A stretch of DNA of 61,460 bases from Brevibacterium sp. (GCA_030457025.1 JAKDSA010000012.1:1-61460); one strand, 5' to 3'. Numbered from the stretch's first letter, positions 17,357-28,914 are shown. Numbers and translations are program-made. Notes: a model not told the origin generated them from the letters alone.

Positions 17357-18577
17357 CTAAAGGGACTTCGCCCTGCGCCCCGCACCCGATTTCCGTAGGC
17401 GCTTCCGTGCCGGCAGCAGTTCGGTCACAGCGGCGGCGATTTCCTGGCTGAGCACAGATTTCGGATTCGCCTCGTGGAGGGTGTGCCCGGCCAACATGGC
17501 GGCATCGACCGTCGCCCGGTCGTCGCTGAAGATGAAATCGGGGTCTCGACGGACGAACCTGGCGAGCACTTCGCGAATGCGCAGCTCAGCGGGGTGACCG
17601 ACAGCACCAGCACGCACCTTCGTGATGCCGATGCGCATCCTGGAGCCCATCGACGCCACTCTGTCGGTGCCCAGCAGCTTGACGAGTCTCTGCAACCCGA
17701 TCGGGTCGCCTGCGGCCAGGACCAGGACGGTGTCTGCGGCGTCGAGTGCGGCCCGAGTCGCACAGTGCCGGTCGTAGAACGGATCGGCGAAGTCATCGTC
17801 AGGGTCCACCCGGTCTGAGACGTCGACGACTACGAGGTCGAACATCTTGGTCAGCCGGGCAAGCACCGCGGTGAGGACCGAGGATCGAACCTCTGGCCAC
17901 CTGTCGGGCCTGGTCAATCCGGTGACGGCATGGAAGTCCTCGCGTATCGCAGCATGCGGAATGGCGGAGACGTCCAGGGGCGGAGTCTTCTCCGCCTCGA
18001 GTCGGCACAGACTTGCCAGATGTGCTGACTCCTCCGTCAGCCCCAAAGTCGTGGCCACCATCGCGGCCACGGTGTCGGCGTCGACGACGACACTGCGATG
18101 TCCTTGCCTGGCCCCGTGATCGCCGAGATTGACGGCTGTCAGGGTGCGACCGGGGGACGAGCCGGTGCCCCACACTGTGATGATGCGTCCCTGCCCGCCC
18201 GGTGATCCGGGAGGAGCACTGGGGCGTGGCGGGACAACGGTGGAATCGCGGGTGTCGTCGAGCGCCTGGGCGACAGTCTCCGCATCTGCGGTGGAGGGGA
18301 CACTGGCGCCGATGCCAAGCGCCTCCAGCGCCTCGGCATCATTGCCGAATCCCAGCACCGCAGTACCCGCTGCCAGGATCGCAGCGATGACTTGTGCGTC
18401 CAGTCCTGGGAAGTACTGACCGACGATGACGACGTCGGCGCTGCCGGTCCGACACAGCGCCAGAAGTTCGACCTCGTCTGCGGGTCGAGCGACGATGGTG
18501 ACCTCGTCGACCTCGCTGAGGAGTTCGAACAGAATCAGATCGAACTCGAAGTCAACGGCCAGGAGAACCTGGGTCAT
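17357..18577 (-). CDS. CpaE-like (MinD/ParA superfamily) ATPase-related protein with altered Walker A
   Basis: A 406-residue protein. Residues 1-120 look like a degenerate receiver domain; residues ~150-390 are a MinD/ParA-type P-loop domain. The P-loop reads GTGSSPGRTL, lacking both lysines of the deviant Walker A KGGxGKT: an Arg stands where the catalytic Lys would be. VVDAD, VVVDVSD and the helical pattern of the fold remain. CpaE proteins position pilus or secretion machinery. The ATG overlaps the stop of the SAF-domain gene (ATGA), and SAF proteins are the CpaB counterpart, so a reduced Flp-type surface system is plausible. No pilin or secretion ATPase is nearby. Confidence 0.7.
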   Translation of the reverse strand: MTQVLLAVDFEFDLILFELLSEVDEVTIVARPADEVELLALCRTGSADVVIVGQYFPGLDAQVIAAILAAGTAVLGFGNDAEALEALGIGASVPSTADAETVAQALDDTRDSTVVPPRPSAPPGSPGGQGRIITVWGTGSSPGRTLTAVNLGDHGARQGHRSVVVDADTVAAMVATTLGLTEESAHLASLCRLEAEKTPPLDVSAIPHAAIREDFHAVTGLTRPDRWPEVRSSVLTAVLARLTKMFDLVVVDVSDRVDPDDDFADPFYDRHCATRAALDAADTVLVLAAGDPIGLQRLVKLLGTDRVASMGSRMRIGITKVRAGAVGHPAELRIREVLARFVRRDPDFIFSDDRATVDAAMLAGHTLHEANPKSVLSQEIAAAVTELLPARKRLRKSGAGRRAKSL

Positions 18578-19224
18578 GGCTGACCACCCTCGGCTCTGAC
18601 CTCGGCCGGGGCACCGACAACTGAGAGGAGACTGCTGCCGTCAAGGGCACCGAGCACATCGGAGAGCTCGGTGCTGGCGACGAAGACCTCGATTCTGGCG
18701 CCGTCTCCGACGCCGAAGCTGCCAACCTCTCGAGTGATGTTCGAGACGGGAGCCGACGTCACGATCTGCTGTGGGTCGACACCCTCATCATCGAGCCCCG
18801 TGGACTCGGGCTGAGCCCACACGTCGACCAAGCTGCCGGTGTCGACGACCGTGGGGACAGAGCCGGCGACATCGATCGCCACGATCCTGCCCTCGAGCTC
18901 TGCGACGGGGGCCAGGGCTGAGGCCGGCAGAAGTTCACCGGCGGCGATCACGGCCCGCACGCTCGAATGGTCAGGGACGCCGGCATCCGCAGAAAGGTAC
19001 TTCTCACCGATATCGGCAAGATTCACCTCAGCCACCGTCAGGTCCTCAGCACTGACTACCTGACCTGGGACAAGCGGCCCCGCGCTGGCCCACACACGGG
19101 TAGTGGCGTTCGCAGCGCTGATGAGCAGGTAGGTCGCGACAATGGCCACGACGACCAGGACCGCCCCGACGAGCAGACGGGCGTCGGTCCACTTCGGCCG
19201 ACGAATTCGCTTCGAGAGCTCCAT
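18574..19224 (-). CDS. SAF domain-containing membrane protein (CpaB/FlgA-like)
   Basis: A 216-residue protein with a basic cytoplasmic start (KRIRRPKWTDAR), one transmembrane helix at about 17-38, and an extracellular SAF domain. The SAF-like strand WASAGPLVPGQVVSAEDL is near residues 46-63. The family includes CpaB/RcpC of Flp pili, FlgA and sialic-acid/antifreeze folds. The C-terminal half has repeated Val/Asp-rich strands without Cys. The downstream CpaE-like gene overlaps by four bases. The ribosome site before the ATG is modest. Confidence 0.8.
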   Translation of the reverse strand: MELSKRIRRPKWTDARLLVGAVLVVVAIVATYLLISAANATTRVWASAGPLVPGQVVSAEDLTVAEVNLADIGEKYLSADAGVPDHSSVRAVIAAGELLPASALAPVAELEGRIVAIDVAGSVPTVVDTGSLVDVWAQPESTGLDDEGVDPQQIVTSAPVSNITREVGSFGVGDGARIEVFVASTELSDVLGALDGSSLLSVVGAPAEVRAEGGQP

Positions 19225-19364
19225 TGCATCTCCACCTTAGGAAAATTTCCCATGACAGGAACTGTTTCTGAGTGATAGTATTGAACACCAAACGAGGTCA
19301 AAGCAATGGTTTTGGCAAAAATTGTTACCAAGCAATCAGTCACCTGGAATGAGAAGGGGCCCCC

Positions 19365-19586
19365 ATGGTCGTCGAGAATCGCTTCCTGCCGCTCACCGAT
19401 GTGGCCGATCTGCTCAATGTCTCGATCGCTCAGGCTCGCGCTCTGGTCCGCACCGGAGACCTGCGTGCCATCAAGGTAGGCGGACGCGGGCAGTGGCGCG
19501 TGGAGAAGACCGAGATCGAGGCATACATCCAGCGGATGTACGAACGTACCGAGCACGAGATCAAAACCGGTTCGTTCGAGGACTGA
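19365..19586 (+). CDS. BldC-like helix-turn-helix (excisionase-type) protein
   Basis: A 73-residue protein that is essentially one MerR-type winged helix: FLPLTDVADLLNVSIAQARALVRTG, then AIKVGGRGQWRVEKTEIEAYI. This matches the HTH_17/excisionase domain also seen in BldC, a developmental DNA-binding protein that binds direct repeats cooperatively. GAAGGGG lies just upstream of the ATG. It is divergent from the SAF gene; the 140-base space between them is A+T-rich and is the obvious place for autoregulation. No integrase or phage gene is nearby, which argues against a real excisionase. Confidence 0.85.
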   Translation: MVVENRFLPLTDVADLLNVSIAQARALVRTGDLRAIKVGGRGQWRVEKTEIEAYIQRMYERTEHEIKTGSFED

Positions 19587-19639
19587 AGCGAGGACACAGG
19601 CGCTGGCCCCCTGGTCGACGAGCGACTCGGCAACAGCGG

Positions 19640-20155
19640 CTAGGCGAATGGGTTGATCCGCGCCTGCACAAGCGCGATCGCACGGTGAGGGATGATCCGT
19701 CCCGAGATTTCGACGTAGTCAGAGGCGACCATGTCGCAACGCCCGCGAACAGTACCGCCCTCGCCCGCCAACTCCAGAGAGATCTCCTCATGGACGGCGG
19801 CCAGGCGCCGCAGCGCCGATCCCATCCCCAACCGTTCCATGGGGCTGGATTCATACGTGTGCCTTCTGGATCGGGTGCGGATCTCTCGTATCCGTTCGAT
19901 CGCCACAACTGTTGCGTCGATACCGGCGATGACGTAGATACCATTGCCCAGAAAGACAGCCGTCCCTGATATTTCACGCGCGGCGACCACGACCTGCACC
20001 GGCTGGCCGATCGCACCTCGCATGCGCTCGATCAGGGTTCGCTGTGCGGCGTGGGCCGCGACTTCGTCACTGAGCTCTCCTCTTCTGGCGTGGGCTTCCC
20101 GAGACGTCTGCATTGCTTCAACGTCTGACAGGAGAGCGTCGATCCGATCGTCCAT
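19640..20155 (-). CDS. Conserved actinobacterial hypothetical protein
   Basis: A 171-residue protein I do not recognise as a named family. An N-terminal helical half (MDDRIDALLSDVEAM..., Ala/Glu/Arg-rich) is followed by two small beta-rich segments. The first is VVVAAREISGTAVFLGNGIYVIAG and the second GTVRGRCDMVASDYVEISG, which resemble each other and could be Sm-like or PRC-like barrels. No membrane segment is seen. I chose ATG at 20155 (MDDRIDAL) because the in-frame start at 20203 adds a non-homologous leader. It is divergent from the LysM gene, with a symmetric repeat between them. Confidence 0.6.
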   Translation of the reverse strand: MDDRIDALLSDVEAMQTSREAHARRGELSDEVAAHAAQRTLIERMRGAIGQPVQVVVAAREISGTAVFLGNGIYVIAGIDATVVAIERIREIRTRSRRHTYESSPMERLGMGSALRRLAAVHEEISLELAGEGGTVRGRCDMVASDYVEISGRIIPHRAIALVQARINPFA

Positions 20156-20213
20156 GATGTGAAGCCTGCCGCAGCCGAGAGCGACAAGCAAGAGCTTCCG
20201 CACCTATCAGTAG

Positions 20214-20231
20214 AACTACACCATCGTAGTT
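20214..20231. promoter_or_regulatory. Inverted repeat, candidate operator
   Basis: AACTAC (20214-20219) and GTAGTT (20226-20231) form a 6-bp dyad with a 6-base spacer. It lies in the A+T-rich space between the divergent hypothetical gene and the LysM gene. TTGACA (20243-20248) follows, with a possible weak -10 (CAGTAT) 18 bases on. The layout suits a repressor site; no factor is identified. Confidence 0.45.
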
Positions 20232-20303
20232 ATACTAGTCTATTGACATCAAATGCTATCTAACAGCAGTATAGAGATACGTTTCCAAAGAAGGACAACT
20301 CTC

Positions 20304-21056
20304 ATGTATCTGCTGATAGCTTGCACCATGTCGTGGCTTTGTCTGATCGGTGCGTTCATGACCACGTGGGCATACCTGCCTGCGCCGCGAACCACCACTG
20401 ATCTCGTTGTGATCATCGTCGTGGGCACAGCCGCCGTGCTGTTCTCTCGACTTGGAGTCGTCTCGCTGCTGACGCTGCTGCTCAGGCTCCTTCCGAACGG
20501 GCACATGAGAACATTGATCACGAGGGCCGTGCTGCGCATCGTCCCCACCGTGCTGCGCTCAAGCGTCCTCGCTGCGGCCTCGGCCAGTCTGGCCGTCCAC
20601 GCGGCGCAGGCCTCTCCCCTGCCGGCGGATGAGCTCGTGCCCGGAGATCATTGCGCATCAGCTGGCGCCGCGACTGCTGTCTCTGGCAGTGCGACTGCCG
20701 TTGCGATGTCTGCCGGCGCGGCGTCTGTCGCCGATTCCGTGCCGACTCCCACGCTCGATCCCGGGTGGCCGACCGCGGTCTCAGACGATCCCCCACCGGA
20801 CCCGGGCTGGCCAATCGCCCCACCGGCGGCGGAGCCGGCCCCTTCCCCACACCAGGATAGCCCGCCCGCCGACGATGAGACTGACGTGCATATCGTCGGC
20901 GTCGGCGACAGCCTGTGGTCGATCGCAATGGATCAACCCTCGTCCCGTGGCATCACCCAGGACATCGTCGACAACATCTACTCAGCCAACCGGGAAGTCA
21001 TCGGTGCGAATCCGAACCTCATTATGCCCGGTCAACGATTGGAGATTCAGCCATGA
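20304..21056 (+). CDS. LysM domain-containing membrane protein
   Basis: A 250-residue protein with hydrophobic segments at about 1-25, 32-60 and 82-100, then a Pro/Ala-rich linker. A single C-terminal LysM domain spans about residues 195-250 (VHIVGVGDSLWSIA ... NPNLIMPGQRLEI). LysM binds peptidoglycan glycan chains, so the protein probably sits between membrane and wall. The ATG at 20304 has AAGAAGGA upstream. Its stop overlaps the start of the Rv3235-type gene (ATGA), so the two are translated together. Confidence 0.82.
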   Translation: MYLLIACTMSWLCLIGAFMTTWAYLPAPRTTTDLVVIIVVGTAAVLFSRLGVVSLLTLLLRLLPNGHMRTLITRAVLRIVPTVLRSSVLAAASASLAVHAAQASPLPADELVPGDHCASAGAATAVSGSATAVAMSAGAASVADSVPTPTLDPGWPTAVSDDPPPDPGWPIAPPAAEPAPSPHQDSPPADDETDVHIVGVGDSLWSIAMDQPSSRGITQDIVDNIYSANREVIGANPNLIMPGQRLEIQP

Positions 21057-21520
21057 CCGCCCCACTGGTGCTTTCACGTCCCCGGGTGGCATCGACGCCA
21101 CTGCGCAGCGGACTGCAGAACCATGTTGCGTCCACCTCTGGTGCGAGGCAGAGCACGACCGCAGAGGATGGTGATGACAGCCGCATTGCGGCCACCGCGA
21201 CATCGTTGGCGGTGGCGTGTTTGGAGATCTTCGCCGGCATTCGACGCAGCGATTCCATTTCCCGCTGGGTCGACCGAGCTCTGTTGGAGAAGATCGATCA
21301 GCGCGCCCAGTTGCGCGCCGAGGTGGCCCCAAGCAAACCGGTCGGAGAGCTCGGGACACCACGCACACTGCAGGCGGGCAATGCGAGAGTCTGCCGAGTC
21401 ACTGGCGCAATCGCCGAAGTCACCGTCGTGGTTCGCACGCAGAACCGATTCCGGGCGGTGGCAGTTCGCTTGGAACTGCTCACCACCCGGTGGACGATGA
21501 CTGCCCTGCAGACGATGTGA
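21053..21520 (+). CDS. Rv3235 family protein
   Basis: A 155-residue protein with a polar, poorly conserved N-terminus and a conserved helix-strand C-terminal core. The core reads IAATATSLAVACLEIFAGIR ... LARWVD-type, then TVVVRTQNRFRAVAVRLE. Proteins of this type (Rv3235 in M. tuberculosis) lie beside secA1 in many actinobacteria and have unknown function. Here too it is convergent with secA, 22 bases apart. It starts at ATG 21053 inside the end of the LysM gene. Confidence 0.7.
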   Translation: MTAPLVLSRPRVASTPLRSGLQNHVASTSGARQSTTAEDGDDSRIAATATSLAVACLEIFAGIRRSDSISRWVDRALLEKIDQRAQLRAEVAPSKPVGELGTPRTLQAGNARVCRVTGAIAEVTVVVRTQNRFRAVAVRLELLTTRWTMTALQTM

Positions 21521-21542
21521 GAGGGACGTCAGAGCTGCGGAG

Positions 21543-24239
<2,697 letters not shown>

Positions 24240-24293
24240 TTTTCTCCTAATCGGCATGAATGCCTGACAACAACTCGAACGACTCTATATTCC

Positions 24294-25535
24294 CTAGCTT
24301 AATGGCAGGTGAGTACCACTCATATCCACGGCACCCAATCCGAGCCACTTCGCCATTTCGCGCAGTTCCAGGATCAGCTCCTCCTCGTGCTCTTCGCCGC
24401 GTTCCCATGTCACCTTGAGCGCGCGGAGAGTGCTGCTCGCCTGGTCCCGGTGCAGATCGACTCGACCGACGAGGCGTTCGCCGACGAGGAAAGGCAGCAC
24501 GTAGTACCCGTGCACGCGGTCCTTGGCCGGAGTGTAGATCTCGATCCGGTAATGGAAGTCGAAGAGCCACTCGATCCGCGGCCGATAGAAGACCAGTGGG
24601 TCGAATGGGGCCAGGAGGGCTCTGGCCGAGACGGAACGAGGAGTTCTCGCCGCGTGCCACTTCAGCGCCCGCGTCCCCTCCACATCGACCTCGATGAGTT
24701 CGCCCGAAATGAGCAGGGAGGCGATTGCCTCATCGGTGGGGGCGCGCCGCTGCCGAAAGTAGTCCGCCAGGCAGTCGGGTCGGGCGATGCCCAATGCCCG
24801 AGCCGCGATCCTGGTCAGCTCGAGTACGTTGTTGGCCGTGCCAGACACTCCGCGGGGTCGTTCGGCTTCGGGATCGAGGCCCAGTTCGGGTTGGGATGCG
24901 GTGCCGTAGGACAGCGCAGTCTGCGGCAGAAACTGGCTGACATCGTGCGGCAGGGCGTAGATGCGTTCGAAGTGATCATTGCGACCGGCTGCGCTGATGA
25001 TGCCGCCGGCGAACAGTGCCTCGAGCGCAATCTTGACCTGACTGGGATTCCATCCCCAATGCCCGCGGTTGCGCTCAGGGATCGCATGGTCCACGAGGTC
25101 TGCGACCCCTCGTGCAGACTTCGGCCCTGATCCCAAAGCGTCGAGGATCGATCTCTGCAGGACGCGGAATGCCGGGCCGCTGTCGGGGTGCCGCTGACCG
25201 TAGTCGTTGCGCCACCATTCGGTTCTGGTGCGGTCGAAATGGCGCCAGGTCTCGGGCGGGACGAAGGCCGCCGCATGGGCCCAGTATTCGATACCCATGC
25301 GGGGTGCCGTGTAGAAGAGCCGGTCAAGCGTCTCACGCGGGTATGGTCCCAGCCGCGAGAAATAGGGCAGGTATTGGGAGCGCACCACCCGTGAGACCGA
25401 GTCGATCTGGGTCAGTCCCATTCTGGCGAAGGTCGATTTCAGGTGCCGCGCCGTCACCTGCCCCGGACGCGTCCTGTCGAGACCCGTCGCCGCGATCGCT
25501 GTTCGGCGTGCTGCTGACCGTGTCATCTTCTGCAT
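24294..25535 (-). CDS. YcaQ/AlkX-type DNA glycosylase, winged-helix protein
   Basis: A 413-residue HTH_42 (YcaQ) family protein. The catalytic Q-x-D motif is at residues 43-45 in LTQIDSVSRV, followed by the conserved RSQYLPYFSRLGPY. The central WGWNPSQVKIALEALF and C-terminal FYRPRIEWLFDFHYRIEIY stretches are also family hallmarks. Relatives such as E. coli YcaQ and Streptomyces AlkZ unhook DNA interstrand crosslinks and excise bulky alkylated bases; actinobacterial paralogues often give self-resistance to natural products, but no biosynthetic cluster is seen here. I chose ATG at 25535 over the 29-residue longer frame. Confidence 0.82.
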   Translation of the reverse strand: MQKMTRSAARRTAIAATGLDRTRPGQVTARHLKSTFARMGLTQIDSVSRVVRSQYLPYFSRLGPYPRETLDRLFYTAPRMGIEYWAHAAAFVPPETWRHFDRTRTEWWRNDYGQRHPDSGPAFRVLQRSILDALGSGPKSARGVADLVDHAIPERNRGHWGWNPSQVKIALEALFAGGIISAAGRNDHFERIYALPHDVSQFLPQTALSYGTASQPELGLDPEAERPRGVSGTANNVLELTRIAARALGIARPDCLADYFRQRRAPTDEAIASLLISGELIEVDVEGTRALKWHAARTPRSVSARALLAPFDPLVFYRPRIEWLFDFHYRIEIYTPAKDRVHGYYVLPFLVGERLVGRVDLHRDQASSTLRALKVTWERGEEHEEELILELREMAKWLGLGAVDMSGTHLPLS

Positions 25536-25598
25536 GGGCCCACAGTAGAGCACGGCACAGACGTGACCGAGCCTGATGCCGGTTCCGGCCCAGACGCA

Positions 25599-25632
25599 GA
25601 TCGCCGAGGTGGGGATCCCCACCTCGGCGATC
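25599..25632. terminator. Perfect 34-bp palindrome, terminator of hpf
   Basis: Bases 25599-25615 are the exact reverse complement of 25616-25632, with no spacer. It lies 32 bases past the hpf stop and 63 bases upstream of the ycaQ-like start, both on the minus strand. As RNA it would form a GC-rich stem with a tight loop. No T-tract follows, so it fits an actinobacterial I-shaped terminator. Confidence 0.7.
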
Positions 25633-25664
25633 GAGCTCGGTGTCTCGGCTGTGTTCAGATCATG

Positions 25665-26324
25665 TCAGTCGAGGGCGCCCTGAAGTTCGTGATCGAGCGT
25701 GATGACTCCGTAGCTCCATCCCTTGCGGCGATAGACGACGGAGGGTTTGCTCGACTCTTCGTCGATGAACAGATAGAAGTCGTGACCGACGAGCTCCATG
25801 CGGTTGAGCGCTTCCTCGATGCCGATGGGAGCGGCGTTGAATGTCTTCTCCCGCAGAACTACAGGTGAGTCGCCTTCGGCCTTGATGCGGCCGTTCGTCT
25901 GATCGTTGTTCACGGATTCGTTCGCGTCGATCACTTCGCCCTCATCGGGAACCAGAGAATCGGCGACGGGCATCTTCGCCAGGGCCTCGGCCGTGGATTC
26001 CTTCCGGTGGTGGCCGGCTCGAGGGACCTTATTGCGGTCCCTGGCACGCCGTAATCGCTCGACGAGCTTCGCCCAGGCCAGATCCAATGCAGCATACTTG
26101 TCGCTCGCCATCGCCTCCGCACGGATGGCCGGGCCCTTCGCAACGACTGTGAGCTCTACTCGCTCGCTCGTCTCCGGCTGACGGGAGTTCTTCTCATGAG
26201 CCACGTGCACCTCGACTCGTTGGGCTCGGGGGGCAAGCTGCTCGACCTTCGCGATCTTGTCCTCAATGTGGGCGCGAAAGCTGTCGGAGATGGTCAGTTG
26301 ACGTCCGTTGACAACAATGTCCAT
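25665..26324 (-). CDS. hpf: Long-form ribosome hibernation promoting factor
   Basis: A 219-residue long HPF. The N-terminal S30AE/YfiA domain spans about 1-105 (MDIVVNGRQLTISDSFRAHIEDKIAKVEQL), with the basic DRNKVPRAGHHRK after it. A flexible acidic linker then leads to the C-terminal dimerisation domain (EALNRMELVGHDFYLFIDEE ... YRRKGWSYGVITL). Long HPF binds the 30S subunit and pairs ribosomes into 100S dimers in stationary phase or stress. It follows comF by 66 bases on the same strand. Confidence 0.95.
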   Translation of the reverse strand: MDIVVNGRQLTISDSFRAHIEDKIAKVEQLAPRAQRVEVHVAHEKNSRQPETSERVELTVVAKGPAIRAEAMASDKYAALDLAWAKLVERLRRARDRNKVPRAGHHRKESTAEALAKMPVADSLVPDEGEVIDANESVNNDQTNGRIKAEGDSPVVLREKTFNAAPIGIEEALNRMELVGHDFYLFIDEESSKPSVVYRRKGWSYGVITLDHELQGALD

Positions 26325-26390
26325 GATGCGTCCTTAGCGACTCGTTCTTCGGAATCATCCGATCCCATTCCCTTGGATGGGTAACCCCCG

Positions 26391-27113
26391 TTATACAGTA
26401 AAGGGAGAGACAAATCGAGTGCCCCCGCGGCCGAGCCCGAGAACGGCTCCTGCAGCGGGTCTGATCTGCACCGATGCTAGTACCCGTGCGCTTTCTGCCA
26501 GGGTTGCTCCGGTGGTTGAGAAATCATCGACGAGAAGATCCGCACCGGATTCCGACACGGATTCGCCTCCGTCCTCTGGAAACATCGAGGCCACGATGCC
26601 CGCGTCGGGGTACTGCGAGCTCGCGACGTTGCGCTGCCTCGCATGGGCCCCCAGACCAACCTGATCAGGGTGACGTCTCGCGCGGAGTACGTCGACCACC
26701 TCCAGGGACAGCTCAGGAACGAGCTCAGCCGCGCGTCGGGCCAGGGCTGCGGTGTGGGAGCCGCCGCGGCGTCGCCGGGCCTGCGGTGAGCTCGGCGCGG
26801 GAAACAGTCTGACCCGGCCACCCGAATGATGAGCCAACTCCAAGGCTGCGGTGATGGAACGCGCAAGTGCCAGGGCAAGTGGGTCGAGGATGTCACGGCG
26901 ACCGTTGTCTTTGAAGTTGACCACCATGTGAGAAATCTGCGAACTGTACTCCGAGACGCCGACGACGGGGATCTGTCCGTATCGGGGTTCCATGGCTCGC
27001 GGAATGCCTCCGAGCAGCTTCAGACACGCTGTGCACAGAGAGACGTCCTCCCGCCCGCAGCCGGCACACCGGCGGGGCAGGAAGAGTTCGCCGAATTCAG
27101 TCAGCAGTCCCAT
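26391..27113 (-). CDS. ComF family phosphoribosyltransferase-like protein
   Basis: A 240-residue ComF-like protein. An N-terminal double CxxC zinc-ribbon (CAGC near residue 16 and CTAC near 28) precedes a PRTase domain. The PRPP-binding loop reads LLVDDFSTTGATLAE near residues 190-204. In competent bacteria ComF helps DNA transformation; in actinobacteria it is conserved downstream of lpqB without known role. The gap to lpqB is 79 bases. Confidence 0.88.
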   Translation of the reverse strand: MGLLTEFGELFLPRRCAGCGREDVSLCTACLKLLGGIPRAMEPRYGQIPVVGVSEYSSQISHMVVNFKDNGRRDILDPLALALARSITAALELAHHSGGRVRLFPAPSSPQARRRRGGSHTAALARRAAELVPELSLEVVDVLRARRHPDQVGLGAHARQRNVASSQYPDAGIVASMFPEDGGESVSESGADLLVDDFSTTGATLAESARVLASVQIRPAAGAVLGLGRGGTRFVSPFTV

Positions 27114-27192
27114 GGGAGAAATCTACTATGTCGCGCCCATCCGACATCGTGTCGCCCGGATCCCGTTGCGATGCCTGCGGCTGCTCTCCCGC

Positions 27193-28914
27193 TCACCCCG
27201 GGTAGGAAGGGTCCTTGGCCGAGATGTCGATGAGCTTCTGCCAGGCATTGGAATTGTAGGAATAGATCTCTCCGGACGAGCTCGTCACGAGGATCGAGCG
27301 ACCGTCTTCACCGGAGGCGATCCGACTGCCGTCGGGAACCTCCCCCAGCTGTGCGGGGGGCCCGGTCACACCGATGCGGAACGGCTGAACCTGCTCGCCT
27401 TCCTTCGCAGCCAGCGCCACCAGCGAGGTCGAACCGGCCCAAGAGAAGTCCTTGACCTCATCGAAGTTCGATCCGACTTCGATCGGTGCATCGGCGACGG
27501 CGCTGGCGGGATTCCCCGCCTTGTCTCGCGGGATGCCGACGACATCGATGCGTGATGGTTCGCCTTTGTGCCGACTCAGCACCGCGATCCGTGTGCCGTC
27601 GCGGGAGACTTCCAGGTCGATGAGATCTCGACCGGAGAGGAAGTCCGCGGCGACAGTGTATTCCTGGCTGTCATCGCCGATGGCTGTGAGCTTGCCCTTG
27701 TTGTCGCGCTCTCCGGTCCAGACCGTATTGAAGCGATCGATGCTGGGGCGCACGAGTTTCTTTCCTTTGAGGATCGGCGTGGCGTCAACGGCGTCGGCCT
27801 TGAGGCGCATGAGCTGTTTCCCCGAATTCTGCAGGTAGACGTAGAGCGAATCGTCGAATGAGACCGCGGGGTCGCTGGCCTTGGCTTCGGACAGGTCCGG
27901 ACTGTTCTCGACCTTGGCCACGGTCGTGCCTGAGATGCGGGAGAGTCGGTCTTTGGCCAGCACCACTGGAGGACCGTCGACCTGAACCGAGGAATCGGTC
28001 TTCGGCTGCAGACTCTCCGAGACAACCTGTCCGCCGATGGTCAGCTCGATGCTCGAAATCGAGGGGATCACCTTCAGCGTCGATGCGATCTGCTGCCGGA
28101 TCAGCCCCTTCTCCCGGTCCGTCGGCGCAGCTCCCTGGTTGCCCAAGGCGATGTGTGCGACGCCGTTTTCGATCGTCACCACATTCGTATCGCTGAGCTT
28201 CACCCCGTCCGGTATCGCGGTCACAACCGCACCTGAGAGATACGAGGCCGGACCGCTGAGGAGTTCGTTGATGAGAGCGGTCGGCGTCGACGAGGACCGG
28301 AGGAACCAGCGGGAGTCCGGAACCAGGTAGGAATAGTCGGAGGTGAAGAATTCAAGAGAGTAGTTGAGGAAGATCGTCTGGAACTCCGTCTGGGAGATGA
28401 GCAGACCATCGGGCGCTGAGGCGATCCGCCATTCCCCGTTCTCCTGCCGCAGCGAGAACTCCATGTTCGACTGCGTCCCCGGCTTGGTGGAGTTGTAGAT
28501 GCCCGAAGAATCGACGAGCCCGACGACGGGCACCGACATCGTCAGCGTCTTCTGATCGGAGGTGACATTTTGGTTGAGCTTGTCCAGATCGGTGTCGTTG
28601 GGCAGCACCGAGACCGATTCCTGAGGGCTCCACTCCTGCGCCTCGGCCTCTGTGAGGAAGGACTTGGCGACCGAGAAGTTGTTGCCGGCGCCTGCCCCGG
28701 CAGAGAGGAAGCCGCGAACGATCTCACCGATGCTGTCCCCGGGCTCGGGTCCGTCCGGGATCCGAGCACTGCTGTCTCCAGGGGCACCGGAGCCCGCTTC
28801 GATATGGCCCACAGGCGAATTGCTCGGAATCGAAGAGCAGGCCGTCAGCGCCAGCGATGCGACGGCGGCGAGGACGAGCATGTGCAGTCCCTTCTTACGT
28901 CGGGGCGTCGTCAT
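27193..28914 (-). CDS. lpqB: LpqB family lipoprotein (MtrAB accessory)
   Basis: A 573-residue lipoprotein. The signal peptide ends in the lipobox LTAC with acylated Cys-26. A GerMN-type domain (about 200-320; LLSGPASYLSGAVVTAIPDG) is followed by a beta-propeller (about 330-573). LpqB interacts with the extracellular part of MtrB and modulates signalling and cell-wall traits in mycobacteria. The ATG overlaps the mtrB stop (ATGA), the canonical mtrA-mtrB-lpqB arrangement. Confidence 0.95.
   Translation of the reverse strand: MTTPRRKKGLHMLVLAAVASLALTACSSIPSNSPVGHIEAGSGAPGDSSARIPDGPEPGDSIGEIVRGFLSAGAGAGNNFSVAKSFLTEAEAQEWSPQESVSVLPNDTDLDKLNQNVTSDQKTLTMSVPVVGLVDSSGIYNSTKPGTQSNMEFSLRQENGEWRIASAPDGLLISQTEFQTIFLNYSLEFFTSDYSYLVPDSRWFLRSSSTPTALINELLSGPASYLSGAVVTAIPDGVKLSDTNVVTIENGVAHIALGNQGAAPTDREKGLIRQQIASTLKVIPSISSIELTIGGQVVSESLQPKTDSSVQVDGPPVVLAKDRLSRISGTTVAKVENSPDLSEAKASDPAVSFDDSLYVYLQNSGKQLMRLKADAVDATPILKGKKLVRPSIDRFNTVWTGERDNKGKLTAIGDDSQEYTVAADFLSGRDLIDLEVSRDGTRIAVLSRHKGEPSRIDVVGIPRDKAGNPASAVADAPIEVGSNFDEVKDFSWAGSTSLVALAAKEGEQVQPFRIGVTGPPAQLGEVPDGSRIASGEDGRSILVTSSSGEIYSYNSNAWQKLIDISAKDPSYPG

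Noticed and set aside
19365..19586. Phage or integrative element excisionase
   Set aside because: The small HTH protein has the excisionase-type domain, but no integrase, attachment repeat or phage gene is nearby; a BldC-like regulator fits better.
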